From: Nocardia coubleae NBRC 108252
Lineage (GTDB): Bacteria; Actinomycetota; Actinomycetes; Mycobacteriales; Mycobacteriaceae
NCBI RefSeq assembly: GCF_001612805.1
Contig: NZ_BDBD01000004.1
Span: 372,001 to 436,000 of the forward strand
Length of the DNA: 64,000 nucleotides
Reading direction: 5' to 3'
In this document: positions 8,322 through 17,051 of the stretch, one piece after another
Position numbering within the stretch: position 1 is the first letter of the stretch
How the letters are laid out: the number at the start of each line of letters is the position of its first letter
Made by a program: the position numbers and the translations under genes
The notes under the pieces: model-generated
Databases searched by the model: none
What the model was told of the DNA's origin: nothing
The model's input: only the letters and a program-made list of their open reading frames with translations

Positions 8322-9839
8322 GTGCCTACGAACCCCACCACCACCGGTTCCCTGCTCACCGCACTGTGCCCGGATCTGCGCGCGGCGCTGACCAGGGTGG
8401 ACTACACCGCCGACGGGCTGGTCGACGCGCTCGGCCCGGATGTGCATGCGGCACTCGGCCGTTCGGAGCCGGTGCCGGTGCGTCGTGCCGCGCGCGACGC
8501 GGGTGAGCTCGGCACACTGATCCGGTTGCTGCTGCTCGGCGACGCACTGCCCGAACCCGACGTGGCCGCGGCGCTGGCGCCGGTGCGCGTCGACGACGCC
8601 GTGGCCGCCGGGCTGCTCACCAGAGACGGCGACGAGGTGAGCGCCGCACTCGACCTGCGCCCGCTCGACGCCGGCCACGGGAACCGCTGGATCCTGTCCG
8701 ATCTCGACGACTCGATGCGCAGGCGAACCCTCACCGAGGAGCACGTTCTCGGCGTCGGCCACGCCTCGCTGTCGCTGCTGCGGGCCACCCCGACCGAACC
8801 GGTGGGCACCGTGCTCGACCTGGGCACCGGCTGCGGTGTGCAGGCCGTGCACGCGGCCGCCTACGCGGACAAGATCACCGCCACCGACGTGAACCCGCGC
8901 GCGCTCTGGCTCGCACAGGCCACCGCCGAGCTCAACGAACTCGAGATCGAGCTGCTCGAAGGGTCGTGGTTCGAGCCGGTGGCGGGCAGGCGGTTCGATC
9001 AGATCGTCGCCAATCCGCCCTTCGTCGTGGGGCCCGCACGCATCGAACACACCTACCGGGACTCCGGGCTCGCGCTCGACGGGGCGAGCGAGCTGGTGAT
9101 CGGGCAGGCCGCCGGGCTGCTCGCACCCGGCGGTACCGCGGCCATGCTCGCCGCCTGGGTGCATGTCGAGGGGCAGGACTGGCGGCAGCGGGTGTCGTCG
9201 TGGTTGCCGGAGCACGGCGTCGACGCGTGGGTGGTGCAGCGCGATGTCGCCGATCCCGGACTGTATGTGGGCACCTGGTTGCGCGACGCGGGCCTTGACC
9301 CGCGCGACCCGGAGGCGCAGGAACGCGCGGCACGCTGGCTCGATGCCTTCGAGGCCGCCGACGTGGCGGGTATCGGCTTCGGCTTCGTCTACCTGCGGGC
9401 CATCGACGGGCCGACCGAACTGCTTGCCGAGGACCTCACCCACGGCTTCGACGACCCGCTCGGGGCCGAAGTGGGCGACTATTTCGCCCGTTCGGCCTGG
9501 TTGCGAGCGGTGGCCGCCGACGAAAACCTCGCGTGGCGTTCACGTTTCGCGCCGAGCCCGGCCACTGCCCTGGAACGGGTGTATCTGCCGGGTGAGGACG
9601 GCTGGGCCGAGCAGGTGGCGCGGTTGCACCGCGGCGACGGTCCGCGCTGGCAGCACGAGGTCGACGAGACGACCGTCGCGCTCGTCGCGGGAATGCGGGC
9701 CGACGGTCTGCCGTTGTACGAACTGATCGAACTGCTCGCGCTCGCCGACGGAGCCGAGCAGGTGACCCCCGAGTTCGCGGCCCAGGCCCTCGGCGTGGTC
9801 GCCGGTCTCGTCCGCCACGGATTGATACGGCCGGTGTAG
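8322..9839 (+). CDS. Class I SAM-dependent methyltransferase with NPPF motif
   Basis: About 505 residues from a GTG at 8322. An N-terminal helical domain (about 1-140) leads to the SAM-binding loop VLDLGTGCGVQAVHAA, the acidic loop TATDVNPRA, and the catalytic NPPF tetrapeptide in the block DQIVANPPFVVGP. NPPF/NPPY methyltransferases modify amide or exocyclic amino nitrogens of glutamine, adenine or guanine, as in PrmC or RsmC. The C-terminal 200 residues form an extra Trp- and Asp-rich domain found in actinobacterial orthologues. The target is probably rRNA, DNA or a release factor. The gene stands alone before sigB. Confidence 0.82.
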   Translation: MPTNPTTTGSLLTALCPDLRAALTRVDYTADGLVDALGPDVHAALGRSEPVPVRRAARDAGELGTLIRLLLLGDALPEPDVAAALAPVRVDDAVAAGLLTRDGDEVSAALDLRPLDAGHGNRWILSDLDDSMRRRTLTEEHVLGVGHASLSLLRATPTEPVGTVLDLGTGCGVQAVHAAAYADKITATDVNPRALWLAQATAELNELEIELLEGSWFEPVAGRRFDQIVANPPFVVGPARIEHTYRDSGLALDGASELVIGQAAGLLAPGGTAAMLAAWVHVEGQDWRQRVSSWLPEHGVDAWVVQRDVADPGLYVGTWLRDAGLDPRDPEAQERAARWLDAFEAADVAGIGFGFVYLRAIDGPTELLAEDLTHGFDDPLGAEVGDYFARSAWLRAVAADENLAWRSRFAPSPATALERVYLPGEDGWAEQVARLHRGDGPRWQHEVDETTVALVAGMRADGLPLYELIELLALADGAEQVTPEFAAQALGVVAGLVRHGLIRPV

Positions 9840-9945
9840 ACCGGGCCGGACGGGGCACGCGTTCCACGACGGCGTCCTTCTCAGGAACTTCTCAGCCGTG
9901 CACGGATAAATCCGCAGCTCAGAGCGGTTTATCGCGCACGGGATC

Positions 9946-9972
9946 GGGAACTTTCTCTAAGTCGGGTCCGTT
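9946..9972 (+). promoter_or_regulatory. ECF-type (SigE/SigH-like) promoter of sigB
   Basis: GGGAAC at 9946-9951 and CGTT at 9969-9972 are 17 bp apart, matching the mycobacterial SigE/SigH promoter pattern GGAAC-N16-19-CGTT. The -10 element lies 35 bp before the sigB ATG. M. tuberculosis sigB is known to be driven by SigE, SigH and SigL from a promoter of this form. Confidence 0.7.
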
Positions 9973-10007
9973 GATCGGAGTGAGACACCACCGACAGGAG
10001 GCAAGTC

Positions 10008-10976
10008 ATGACAAGCCCCGCCACTACTCGAGTGCGCCCCAGCGAGTCCGATATCGACGCCCAGAGCCCCGCCGCCGACCTGGTACGCGTGTACCTGAAC
10101 GGAATCGGCCGCACGGCGCTGCTCACGGCGGCCGACGAGGTCGAGCTGGCCAAGCGTATCGAGGCGGGCCTGTATGCCCAGCACCTGCTCGAGACCGGCA
10201 AGCGGTTATCGGCGGCCCGCAAGCGTGACCTGGCCGTTCTGGTCCGCGAGGGGCAAGCCGCCCGCTCGCACCTGCTCGAGGCCAACCTGCGTCTGGTGGT
10301 TTCGCTGGCCAAGCGCTACACCGGCCGCGGCATGCCGTTGCTCGATCTCATCCAGGAGGGCAACCTCGGCCTCATCCGCGCGATGGAGAAGTTCGACTAC
10401 GCCAAGGGCTTCAAGTTCTCCACCTACGCCACCTGGTGGATCCGCCAGGCCATCACCAGGGGTATGGCCGATCAGAGCCGCACCATCCGGCTGCCCGTGC
10501 ACCTGGTCGAACAGGTGAACAAGCTCGCCAGGATCAAGCGCGAACTGCATCAGCAGCTCGGTCGCGAGGCCACCGATGCCGAACTGGCCAACGAGTCGGG
10601 CATCCCGGTGGAGAAGATCGCCGACCTGCTCGACCACAGCCGCGACCCGGTGAGCCTCGACATGCCCGTCGGTAACGACGAGGAAGCGCCCCTCGGCGAC
10701 TTCATCGAGGACTCCGAGGCCACCTCGGCCGAGAGCGCCGTGATCGCGGGCCTGCTCCACCACGACGTCCGCAGCGTCCTGGCCACCCTCGACGAACGCG
10801 AACAGCAGGTCATCCGCCTGCGCTTCGGCCTCGACGACGGGCAGCCCCGCACCCTCGACCAGATCGGCAAGCTGTTCGGCCTGTCCCGCGAGCGGGTGCG
10901 TCAGATCGAGCGCGAGGTCATGTCGAAGCTGCGCAAGGGTGAGCGCGCCGACCGCCTGCGTGCCTACGCGAGCTGA
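10008..10976 (+). CDS. sigB: RNA polymerase sigma factor SigB
   Basis: A 322-residue group 2 sigma-70 factor, nearly collinear with the 323-residue mycobacterial SigB. Region 1.2 begins at [13 protein letters not shown]. Region 2 contains [16 protein letters not shown] and [16 protein letters not shown], and region 2.4 [12 protein letters not shown]. Region 3 follows, and region 4 carries the [23 protein letters not shown]. There is no long region 1.1, which separates it from the primary factor SigA. It directs general stress and stationary-phase transcription. The ECF-like promoter upstream places it downstream of envelope or redox stress sigma factors. A GGAGG-type Shine-Dalgarno precedes the ATG. 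It lies upstream of ideR-galE, as dtxR-galE follows sigB in corynebacteria. Confidence 0.97.
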   Translation: MTSPATTRVRPSESDIDAQSPAADLVRVYLNGIGRTALLTAADEVELAKRIEAGLYAQHLLETGKRLSAARKRDLAVLVREGQAARSHLLEANLRLVVSLAKRYTGRGMPLLDLIQEGNLGLIRAMEKFDYAKGFKFSTYATWWIRQAITRGMADQSRTIRLPVHLVEQVNKLARIKRELHQQLGREATDAELANESGIPVEKIADLLDHSRDPVSLDMPVGNDEEAPLGDFIEDSEATSAESAVIAGLLHHDVRSVLATLDEREQQVIRLRFGLDDGQPRTLDQIGKLFGLSRERVRQIEREVMSKLRKGERADRLRAYAS

Positions 10977-11072
10977 TCCCCTGTCAGCGCCGTGCTGATC
11001 CGCCGCCATCGTGCCGACGGTCACCTGCGTGCGCTGACCCAGACCTGACGGCCCTCAGGGGTCGTCTTCCGA

Positions 11073-11130
11073 AACGCCGACCGGTGTCCGTGACTCCATC
11101 CCCCTCCGGGGTCGCGAACCGGTCGGCGTT
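11073..11130. terminator. Long-arm inverted repeat between sigB and pat
   Basis: A perfect 13-bp inverted repeat, AACGCCGACCGGT at 11073-11085 and ACCGGTCGGCGTT at 11118-11130, encloses a 32-nt loop in the 234-bp gap where sigB and the convergent acetyltransferase gene end. No U-tract follows on either strand, so it may be a factor-assisted terminator, an RNA-stability element or a protein-binding site. Confidence 0.35.
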
Positions 11131-11210
11131 GTCCGTTCACCACCGCCCCGCCTGTGGCATGTACCGCCACTGAGCGGGCGCCAGGTGCGCCGACGCGGGC
11201 GTGTGGTCGT

Positions 11211-13979
11211 TCATGCCAGGCGTCGGGGGCCGGTGTCGAAGCGGGTGGGTTGGGGGCCGATGCGGGCGCGGGCGTAGATGATCTCGGCCGAGCCGGGGGA
11301 AGCCAGGACGGGGTCGCAGGACAGTTCGCGCATCTGGGGGATGTCGTCGAAGAGGGCCGAAATGCGTTGGGCCAGTTCGATGAGCGCCGCCTTGTCGACA
11401 CCCGGTCCCGCTGGGCCGGGCGAGAGCAGTGGTGCGGCGCGAGGCGCGTCGATCAGGGCGGCGGCCTCGTCGGCGGTCAGCGGTAGTGCGCGGTAGGCGC
11501 GGTCGCCGAGCAGGTCCATGATCATGCCGGACAGGCCGAACTCGATGACCGAGCCGAACGACGGGTCGTCGGTGACGCTCAGCACGCATCCGACGCCCTT
11601 GGTGGCCATCTTCTGCACGTGCAGCAGGGGATCGCCGCAGATCGCGACGAGATCGGTGTACGCCTGACGGACCGCGTCGGGCCCCCACAGATCCAATCGC
11701 ACCCCGATCAGATCTGGCCTGCGCCGCCACAGCTCACCGGTGGCCTTCGCGGCGACCGGGTAGCCCAGTTCCTCGGCTGCGGCCACCGCCTGCTCCGCGT
11801 CACGCACCGCCCGGAAGTCGACGATGTCGATGCCGTAGCACTCGAGCAACCGCACCGCCTCGTCATCGGTGAGCCACCGTCCCGACGACCCGGCCGACCA
11901 CTGCTCCACCAGCGCCGTCGCCGCGGCGGTATCGATGCCGGGAGGACGAACCACCGGTGAGACGGGCCGATCCCGCCAGCGCGCGTAGCGATCGACTCTG
12001 GCGAGCGCACGGGCGGCACGTTCCGGATCGGGATACGACGGGATGGACCCTCGTCCCGGCGCACCTCCGGTCGACCGCACGGCGAGCAGATCGGGAATTC
12101 CGGATTCCGCCACGAAGGTGGTGAGCACCGGTTTGTCCCGGTCGGGTGCGGCGGCCGCAGCCGCACGCAACGCATCCGCGAACCCACCCATATGCACCGG
12201 CACCGGCGGCGCGACAACCACGATCACCGCATCGACTTCCTCACTGCGCAGAGCCGCCAGCACGGCCTCCCGGTAGTCGGCAGGGGTCGCCTCGGGCCCG
12301 AGATCCACCGGCCCGTCAGCCGTCACACCCCCGACGTCGCCATCTGGACTGCCTGGTCCGCGTTCGGTCGGCCGGGCTCCGGGGCCGCGGTCGACGGCTG
12401 TGGGCGGGCGGTGGATACGCAGGCCCTCGCTGGTGGCCGCGTCGATGGCCAGCCAGTTCAGGGCAGCGCTGTTGCCGACCACCGCAACCCGTGGTCCGCG
12501 CGGCAACGGCTGACACGCCAGCAGTGCGGCGCAGTCGAACAGTTCGGAGATGGAGTCCACCTGGATAATCCCGGCCTGGGCGAACAGGTCACGTACCACT
12601 GTGCGATCCATATCGGCGCCGGCGGCCAGCCTGCCGCTGCTCACGGCCACGATCGGTTTGCCGCGCGCCACCCGCCGCGCGAGCCGGGAGAACTTGCGCG
12701 GATTACCGAAACTCTCCAGGTAGAGCAGGATCACCTCGGTATCGGCGGCGGTGTCCCAGTACTGCAGCAGGTCGTTGCCCGACACATCGGCGCGGTTGCC
12801 CGCCGACACGAACGTCGACACCCCGAGATTGCGGGTGGCGGCCTCGGCGAGAATGGCGGCGCCGAGGGGGCCGGACTGACAGAAGAACCCGATCCGCCCA
12901 CGCTGCGGCAGGACCGGGGCGAGGGTGGCATTGAGCCCTACGGCCGGGTCGGTGTTGGCGATGCCGAGCGCGCTCGGTCCGACGACCCGCATCCCGTGCC
13001 CCCGGGCGGCGGCGACCAGGTCCTGTTCGGCAGCCAACCCGGCGGGCCCGGTCTCCCCGAAACCGGCGGTGAGCACGATCAAGCCTTTGACGCCCTTGGC
13101 CATGCAGTCGTCGAGCACCGATCCGATCGCGGCGGGCGGCACCGCGACGACGGCGAGGTCGACCTCGTCGGGAATCTCGCGGACGGTGGCGTAGGCGCGC
13201 ACCCCGCGCACCGACCGGCGGTGCGGATTCACCGGGAACACCGGGCCGGCGAATCCCCCGGCGAGCAGGTTGGCCAGTACGGCACCGCCGACCCGTGTGC
13301 TCTCCGGCGACGCGCCGATCACCGCCACCGAACCGGGTGCGAGCAGATTGCCCACGCTGCGCGCCTCCGACGCCGCCTCCCTGGCGTCCCGGACGGTGCG
13401 CAGGGCCTCGGTGGGGTCGATCGCGAACTCCAGGTGCACCTCGGAGCCGTCGCGGCTGCGCTGCAACTGGTAGCCGGCGTCACGGAACACCGTGATCATG
13501 GCCTCGTTCTCGGCCAGCACCTCGGCGGTGAAGGTCTCCACCTCGTTCTCGGCGGCGGCACCAGCGAGGTGCTCGAGCAGGATCGACCCGAGTCCGCGCC
13601 CCTGGTGTTCGTCGGCGACGACGAACGCCACCTCGGCCGCGCGCGGTCCCGGCCGGTCGAGCAGTTCGTAGCGGGCCACCGCGATGATCGCGGTACCGAG
13701 CACCGCGACCAACCCCACCCGGTCGTGATAGTCGACATGGGTGGTGCGGTACATGTCCTTCGGCGAGATTCTCGGGTAGGGACCGAAATAGCGCAGGTAG
13801 CGGGTGCGATCCGAGAGCCGGGCGTGGAAATCCGCGAGCGCGTCGGCATCGGCGGGCACGATCGGGCGGATCCGCACCACCCCGCCGTCGGCCGCCAGCA
13901 CATCACCGAACAGCTGCGGCGGCGGCTCGGGCGGGTTCGCGGGCGTATCGGGAGTGTCGGGCAGCAGTGGTTCAGTCAC
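11211..13979 (-). CDS. Protein lysine acetyltransferase: GNAT plus acyl-CoA synthetase-like domain (Pat type)
   Basis: A 922-residue two-part protein. An N-terminal GNAT domain (about 28-200) contains the acetyl-CoA loop HQGRGLGSIL. A long NDP-forming acyl-CoA-synthetase-like region follows: a CoA-binding fold starting near APGSVAVIGAS, succinyl-CoA-ligase-like parts, and a C-terminal ATP-grasp region after LTDDEAVRLLECYG. This GNAT-first order matches actinobacterial Pat enzymes that acetylate and inactivate acyl-CoA synthetases, the synthetase-like part usually being regulatory. The GTG at 13979 overlaps the stop of the upstream acuC by 8 bp, so the two are translationally coupled. An acetyltransferase beside a deacetylase suggests a reversible acetylation switch. 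True ligase activity is not excluded. Confidence 0.85.
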   Translation of the reverse strand: MTEPLLPDTPDTPANPPEPPPQLFGDVLAADGGVVRIRPIVPADADALADFHARLSDRTRYLRYFGPYPRISPKDMYRTTHVDYHDRVGLVAVLGTAIIAVARYELLDRPGPRAAEVAFVVADEHQGRGLGSILLEHLAGAAAENEVETFTAEVLAENEAMITVFRDAGYQLQRSRDGSEVHLEFAIDPTEALRTVRDAREAASEARSVGNLLAPGSVAVIGASPESTRVGGAVLANLLAGGFAGPVFPVNPHRRSVRGVRAYATVREIPDEVDLAVVAVPPAAIGSVLDDCMAKGVKGLIVLTAGFGETGPAGLAAEQDLVAAARGHGMRVVGPSALGIANTDPAVGLNATLAPVLPQRGRIGFFCQSGPLGAAILAEAATRNLGVSTFVSAGNRADVSGNDLLQYWDTAADTEVILLYLESFGNPRKFSRLARRVARGKPIVAVSSGRLAAGADMDRTVVRDLFAQAGIIQVDSISELFDCAALLACQPLPRGPRVAVVGNSAALNWLAIDAATSEGLRIHRPPTAVDRGPGARPTERGPGSPDGDVGGVTADGPVDLGPEATPADYREAVLAALRSEEVDAVIVVVAPPVPVHMGGFADALRAAAAAAPDRDKPVLTTFVAESGIPDLLAVRSTGGAPGRGSIPSYPDPERAARALARVDRYARWRDRPVSPVVRPPGIDTAAATALVEQWSAGSSGRWLTDDEAVRLLECYGIDIVDFRAVRDAEQAVAAAEELGYPVAAKATGELWRRRPDLIGVRLDLWGPDAVRQAYTDLVAICGDPLLHVQKMATKGVGCVLSVTDDPSFGSVIEFGLSGMIMDLLGDRAYRALPLTADEAAALIDAPRAAPLLSPGPAGPGVDKAALIELAQRISALFDDIPQMRELSCDPVLASPGSAEIIYARARIGPQPTRFDTGPRRLA

Positions 13980-15213
13980 GGGGATCCTCCGGGTCGAGAC
14001 CGAGCAGCGAGAAACTGGCCCGTCGGGTGGCCGAGATGGCGGTGTCGACAGCGCGCTGGGCTCGGACCTCGTCGGCGTCACCGATCTCGGGGGTGCCGCC
14101 CGGCCCGTCCCACGGGCGGTAGGTCGAGTCGCCACCGTCGCTCATCGTCGTCGGCGGGGTGATCCGCGGCGCCGACGCGATTACCTGCTCGCGCCAGCTC
14201 TCGGGAATCGGAGTGTCCGGCGCCAAGGGGCGATCCAGCGCGGCCGCGAGCAGGTGCGTCCAGGCCCGTGGGACCACCCGCACCACCCCGTAGCCACCGC
14301 CACCGAGCGCGAGCCATCTGCCCTCGGCGTGGCGGTCGGCCAGCTCACGCATGGCGAGGAACGCCGCGCGCTGACCGTCGACGGTCAGTTCCAGATCGGC
14401 GAGCGGGTCCTCGCGGTGGGTGTCCACCCCGCACTGGCTCACGATGATCTGCGGCCGGAACGCGGCGATCGCACCGGGCACCACCGCGTGAAAACCGCGC
14501 AGCCACTGCGCGTCCCGGGTGCCGGGCAGCAACGGCAGGTTGATCGAGGTGCCCTCGGCGCTGCCGAGCCCGGTCTCCTCCGGCCACCCCGTATTGGGCC
14601 ACAGCGTGGCCGGATGCTGGTGCAGCGAGACCGTGAGCACCCGTGGATCGGCGTAGAAGGCGCGTTGCACACCGTCGCCGTGATGGACATCGACATCCAC
14701 ATACGCGATCCGGTCGAATCCGTTGTCCAGCAACCAGGAGATCGCGATCGCGGCGTCGTTGTAGATGCAGAACCCCGCCGCCGAATCCGGCATGGCGTGG
14801 TGCATGCCCCCGCCGATGCTCACCGCGCGCCGGGTACGCCCGGCCGCGATCTCCCGCGCCGCGGCCAGCGTGCCGCCGACGATCACCGAAGCCGCCTCGT
14901 GCATGTGCGGGAAGACCGGGTTGTCGGCGGTGCCCAGGCCGTAGAGGGTGTCCTCCGGGGTGGCAGGTCCCGCACCGGCTCGGCGAACCGCCTGGATATA
15001 GGCATTGCTGTGCACCCGCATCAACTCGCCCTGGGTAGCCTCGGCAGGCGCGAGTGGTTCGATACCGTCGAGCAGGCCGAGACTTTCGGCCAGCGACATG
15101 GTGAACCGCAGGCGCGCCGGTTTCATCGGATGTTCGGGGCTCCAGGTGTAGCCGAGGAATCGCTCGGTCCATACGAGGGTTCCCGGCTCTCGGCTCGGTG
15201 GCACAGTGACCAT
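13972..15213 (-). CDS. acuC: AcuC-like lysine deacetylase (class I HDAC fold)
   Basis: A 413-residue zinc deacetylase of the HDAC/AcuC family. The charge-relay GGGMHHAMPD, the zinc-ligand block VDVDVHHGDGVQ, the second Asp ligand region CGVDTHREDPLADL and the C-terminal LGGGGY are all present, so the active site looks complete. AcuC-type enzymes remove acetyl groups from acetyl-CoA synthetase and related proteins. The ATG at 15213 is preferred; a GTG nine bases upstream is possible. The gene precedes and overlaps the GNAT/synthetase-like acetyltransferase, so writer and eraser are made from one transcript. It is divergent from ideR. Confidence 0.92.
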   Translation of the reverse strand: MVTVPPSREPGTLVWTERFLGYTWSPEHPMKPARLRFTMSLAESLGLLDGIEPLAPAEATQGELMRVHSNAYIQAVRRAGAGPATPEDTLYGLGTADNPVFPHMHEAASVIVGGTLAAAREIAAGRTRRAVSIGGGMHHAMPDSAAGFCIYNDAAIAISWLLDNGFDRIAYVDVDVHHGDGVQRAFYADPRVLTVSLHQHPATLWPNTGWPEETGLGSAEGTSINLPLLPGTRDAQWLRGFHAVVPGAIAAFRPQIIVSQCGVDTHREDPLADLELTVDGQRAAFLAMRELADRHAEGRWLALGGGGYGVVRVVPRAWTHLLAAALDRPLAPDTPIPESWREQVIASAPRITPPTTMSDGGDSTYRPWDGPGGTPEIGDADEVRAQRAVDTAISATRRASFSLLGLDPEDPRD

Positions 15214-15277
15214 GCTCGCCACGCTAGCCGGAAGCAGCGGGCCCCGTGAGACGTTGACATGCAGTAGAAATAGGGCC

Positions 15278-15300
15278 GCCGGTCCAGCGCACGGACCGGC
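15278..15300. promoter_or_regulatory. Inverted repeat in acuC-ideR divergent region
   Basis: GCCGGTCC at 15278-15285 and GGACCGGC at 15293-15300 form a perfect 8-bp inverted repeat with a 7-nt spacer. It lies 43 bp upstream of the ideR GTG, just before a TAGAAT -10-like hexamer at 15314-15319. It could be an operator or a leader hairpin. It does not resemble an IdeR iron box. Confidence 0.3.
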
Positions 15301-15342
15301 GTTCGCCCGTGGGTAGAATCGTGCCGACGAAGGGGTTATCAG

Positions 15343-16029
15343 GTGAAAGATCTGGTCGACACCACGGAGATGTACCTCCGTACCATCTACGACCTCGAGG
15401 AAGAGGGCGTGGTGCCCTTGCGGGCACGAATCGCCGAGCGGCTCGAGCAGAGTGGTCCGACGGTGAGCCAGACTGTCGCGCGGATGGAACGCGACGGCCT
15501 GCTGCTCGTCGCGGGTGACCGCCATCTCGAGCTGACCGACAAGGGTCGCTCGATGGCGGTCGCGGTGATGCGCAAGCACCGGCTCGCCGAGCGGTTGCTG
15601 GTCGACATCATCGGGCTGGACTGGCAGAACGTGCACGCCGAGGCGTGTCGCTGGGAGCACGTGATGAGCGAGGAGGTGGAGCGGCGCCTGATCGAGGTGC
15701 TCAACCACCCGACCACTTCGCCCTACGGCAACCCCATCCCCGGCCTCGACGAACTCGGCCTCGCCGACCCGCCGCCGGTGGAGGAGAAGCTCATCCGCCT
15801 CTCGGATCTGCCCAACGGCGCGCTGCACGCGGTGGTCGTGCGCAGGCTCGCCGAGCACATCCAGACCGACCCCGAGGTCATCGGCCGGTTGCGCGAGGCC
15901 GGTGTCGTTCCCGACGCGCGCGTCACCGTGGAGACCAAGCCGGGTGCGGTGCTGATCACGGTTCCGGGGCACCACGGTTTCGAATTGTCCGAGGAGATGG
16001 CGCACGCCGTCCAGGTGAGGCTGGTCTGA
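15343..16029 (+). CDS. ideR: Iron-dependent repressor IdeR
   Basis: A 228-residue DtxR-family metalloregulator, very similar to mycobacterial IdeR. An N-terminal winged helix (DTTEMYLRTIYDLEEEG, then SGPTVSQTVARMERDGLL) leads to the metal-binding dimerisation domain and a C-terminal SH3-like domain. All canonical metal ligands are in register: Met10, Cys102, Glu105, His106 for the primary site and His79, Glu83, His98 for the ancillary site. With Fe(II) bound, the family represses siderophore and iron-uptake genes and activates iron storage. It starts at GTG 15343 behind AAGGGG. galE follows after 3 bp in the same operon. No iron box is visible upstream. Confidence 0.97.
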   Translation: MKDLVDTTEMYLRTIYDLEEEGVVPLRARIAERLEQSGPTVSQTVARMERDGLLLVAGDRHLELTDKGRSMAVAVMRKHRLAERLLVDIIGLDWQNVHAEACRWEHVMSEEVERRLIEVLNHPTTSPYGNPIPGLDELGLADPPPVEEKLIRLSDLPNGALHAVVVRRLAEHIQTDPEVIGRLREAGVVPDARVTVETKPGAVLITVPGHHGFELSEEMAHAVQVRLV

Positions 16030-16032
16030 TTC

Positions 16033-17013
16033 GTGAAACTTCTGGTCACCGGCGGCGCCGGCTATGTGGGCGGCGTGTGCGCCGCTGTGTTGCTCGAGCA
16101 GGGCAACGAGGTGGTCGTCGTCGACGACCTGTCGACCGGTAACGCCGACGGCGTCCCGGCGGGCGCGCGATTCGTCGAAGGCGATATCGCCGAGGCCGCC
16201 CCGGCCCTGCTGCGCGCCGAATCCTTCGACGGTGTCCTGCATTTCGCCGCCCAGTCGTTGGTGGGCGAGTCGGTGGAGCAGCCGGCCAAGTACTGGCACG
16301 GCAACGTGGCCAAGACGCTGACCCTGCTCGACGCGATGCGCGAGACCGGCACCGGGCGCCTGGTGTTCTCCTCGACGGCGGCGGTCTACGGCGAGCCCGA
16401 ACAGGTGCCGATCACCGAGGACTCGCCCACCCGCCCGACCAACCCCTACGGCGCGAGCAAACTGGCGATCGACCACGCCATCACCTCCTACGCGGTGGCC
16501 TACGGGCTGGCCGCGACGAGCCTGCGTTACTTCAATGTGGCGGGCGCCTACGCCGGGCTCGGCGAAAACCGTGTGGTGGAAACCCATCTGATCCCCCTCG
16601 TGCTGCAGGTGGCGCTCGGTCACCGCAAGGCGATCTCGGTGTACGGCACCGACTGGCCCACACCCGACGGCACCTGCGTGCGCGACTACATCCACATCCG
16701 TGATCTGGCGCAGGCGCATCTGCTCGCGCTGTCGTCTTCGCAGCCGGGCAGTCACCGCGTTCTCAACCTCGGTTCCGGCACCGGTTTCTCGGTGCGCGAG
16801 GTGATCTCGGCGTGCGAGCGGGTGACCGGTCTGCCCATCGAGGCCATCGACGCGCCCCGCCGCGCGGGCGACCCGGCCGTCCTGATCGCCTCGAGCGAGA
16901 AGGCGATCGCCGAGCTGGGCTGGACGCCCGAGCACAACGACATCGACGAGATCGTCACCGACGCCTGGGAATTCCTGCGTTCGCTCGGCGACAAGGCGCA
17001 CAGCGCCCGCTGA
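16033..17013 (+). CDS. galE: UDP-glucose 4-epimerase
   Basis: A 326-residue extended SDR. The NAD-binding motif GGAGYVGG is at the N-terminus, the catalytic Ser/Thr region [10 protein letters not shown] in mid-protein, and the YGASK (Tyr-x3-Lys) pair follows. The C-terminal half has the sugar-nucleotide-binding pattern with [17 protein letters not shown], which is strongly conserved in GalE. The enzyme interconverts UDP-glucose and UDP-galactose and feeds galactan of the arabinogalactan wall and other glycans. It starts at GTG 16033, only 3 bp after the ideR stop, so it is co-transcribed. The coupling of an iron repressor gene to galE is the same as in corynebacteria. Confidence 0.94.
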   Translation: MKLLVTGGAGYVGGVCAAVLLEQGNEVVVVDDLSTGNADGVPAGARFVEGDIAEAAPALLRAESFDGVLHFAAQSLVGESVEQPAKYWHGNVAKTLTLLDAMRETGTGRLVFSSTAAVYGEPEQVPITEDSPTRPTNPYGASKLAIDHAITSYAVAYGLAATSLRYFNVAGAYAGLGENRVVETHLIPLVLQVALGHRKAISVYGTDWPTPDGTCVRDYIHIRDLAQAHLLALSSSQPGSHRVLNLGSGTGFSVREVISACERVTGLPIEAIDAPRRAGDPAVLIASSEKAIAELGWTPEHNDIDEIVTDAWEFLRSLGDKAHSAR

Positions 17014-17022
17014 CCCGGCCGA

Positions 17023-17051
17023 CCGGTGCGGCCCGCTCACGGCCGCACCGG
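17023..17051. terminator. Hairpin between galE and the DUF4192 gene
   Basis: CCGGTGCGGCC at 17023-17033 pairs with GGCCGCACCGG at 17041-17051 across a 7-nt loop, 11 bp in all. It lies where two convergent genes end and overlaps the stop codon of the minus-strand gene. There is no U-tract, so it is a weak or Rho-assisted candidate. Confidence 0.45.

Noticed and set aside
12192..14162. A 656-codon plus-strand open frame
   Set aside because: Antisense to the GNAT/acyl-CoA-synthetase-like protein, with shadow composition rich in Gly, Arg and His.
15254..15319. TTGACA at 15254-15259 as the ideR -35 element
   Set aside because: It is 54 bp from the TAGAAT at 15314-15319, too far for a promoter pair. 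The -35 position proper has no consensus.
15214..17040. Long minus-strand extension upstream of acuC
   Set aside because: It is antisense to ideR and galE, both with complete catalytic or metal motifs. AcuC homology begins at 15213.
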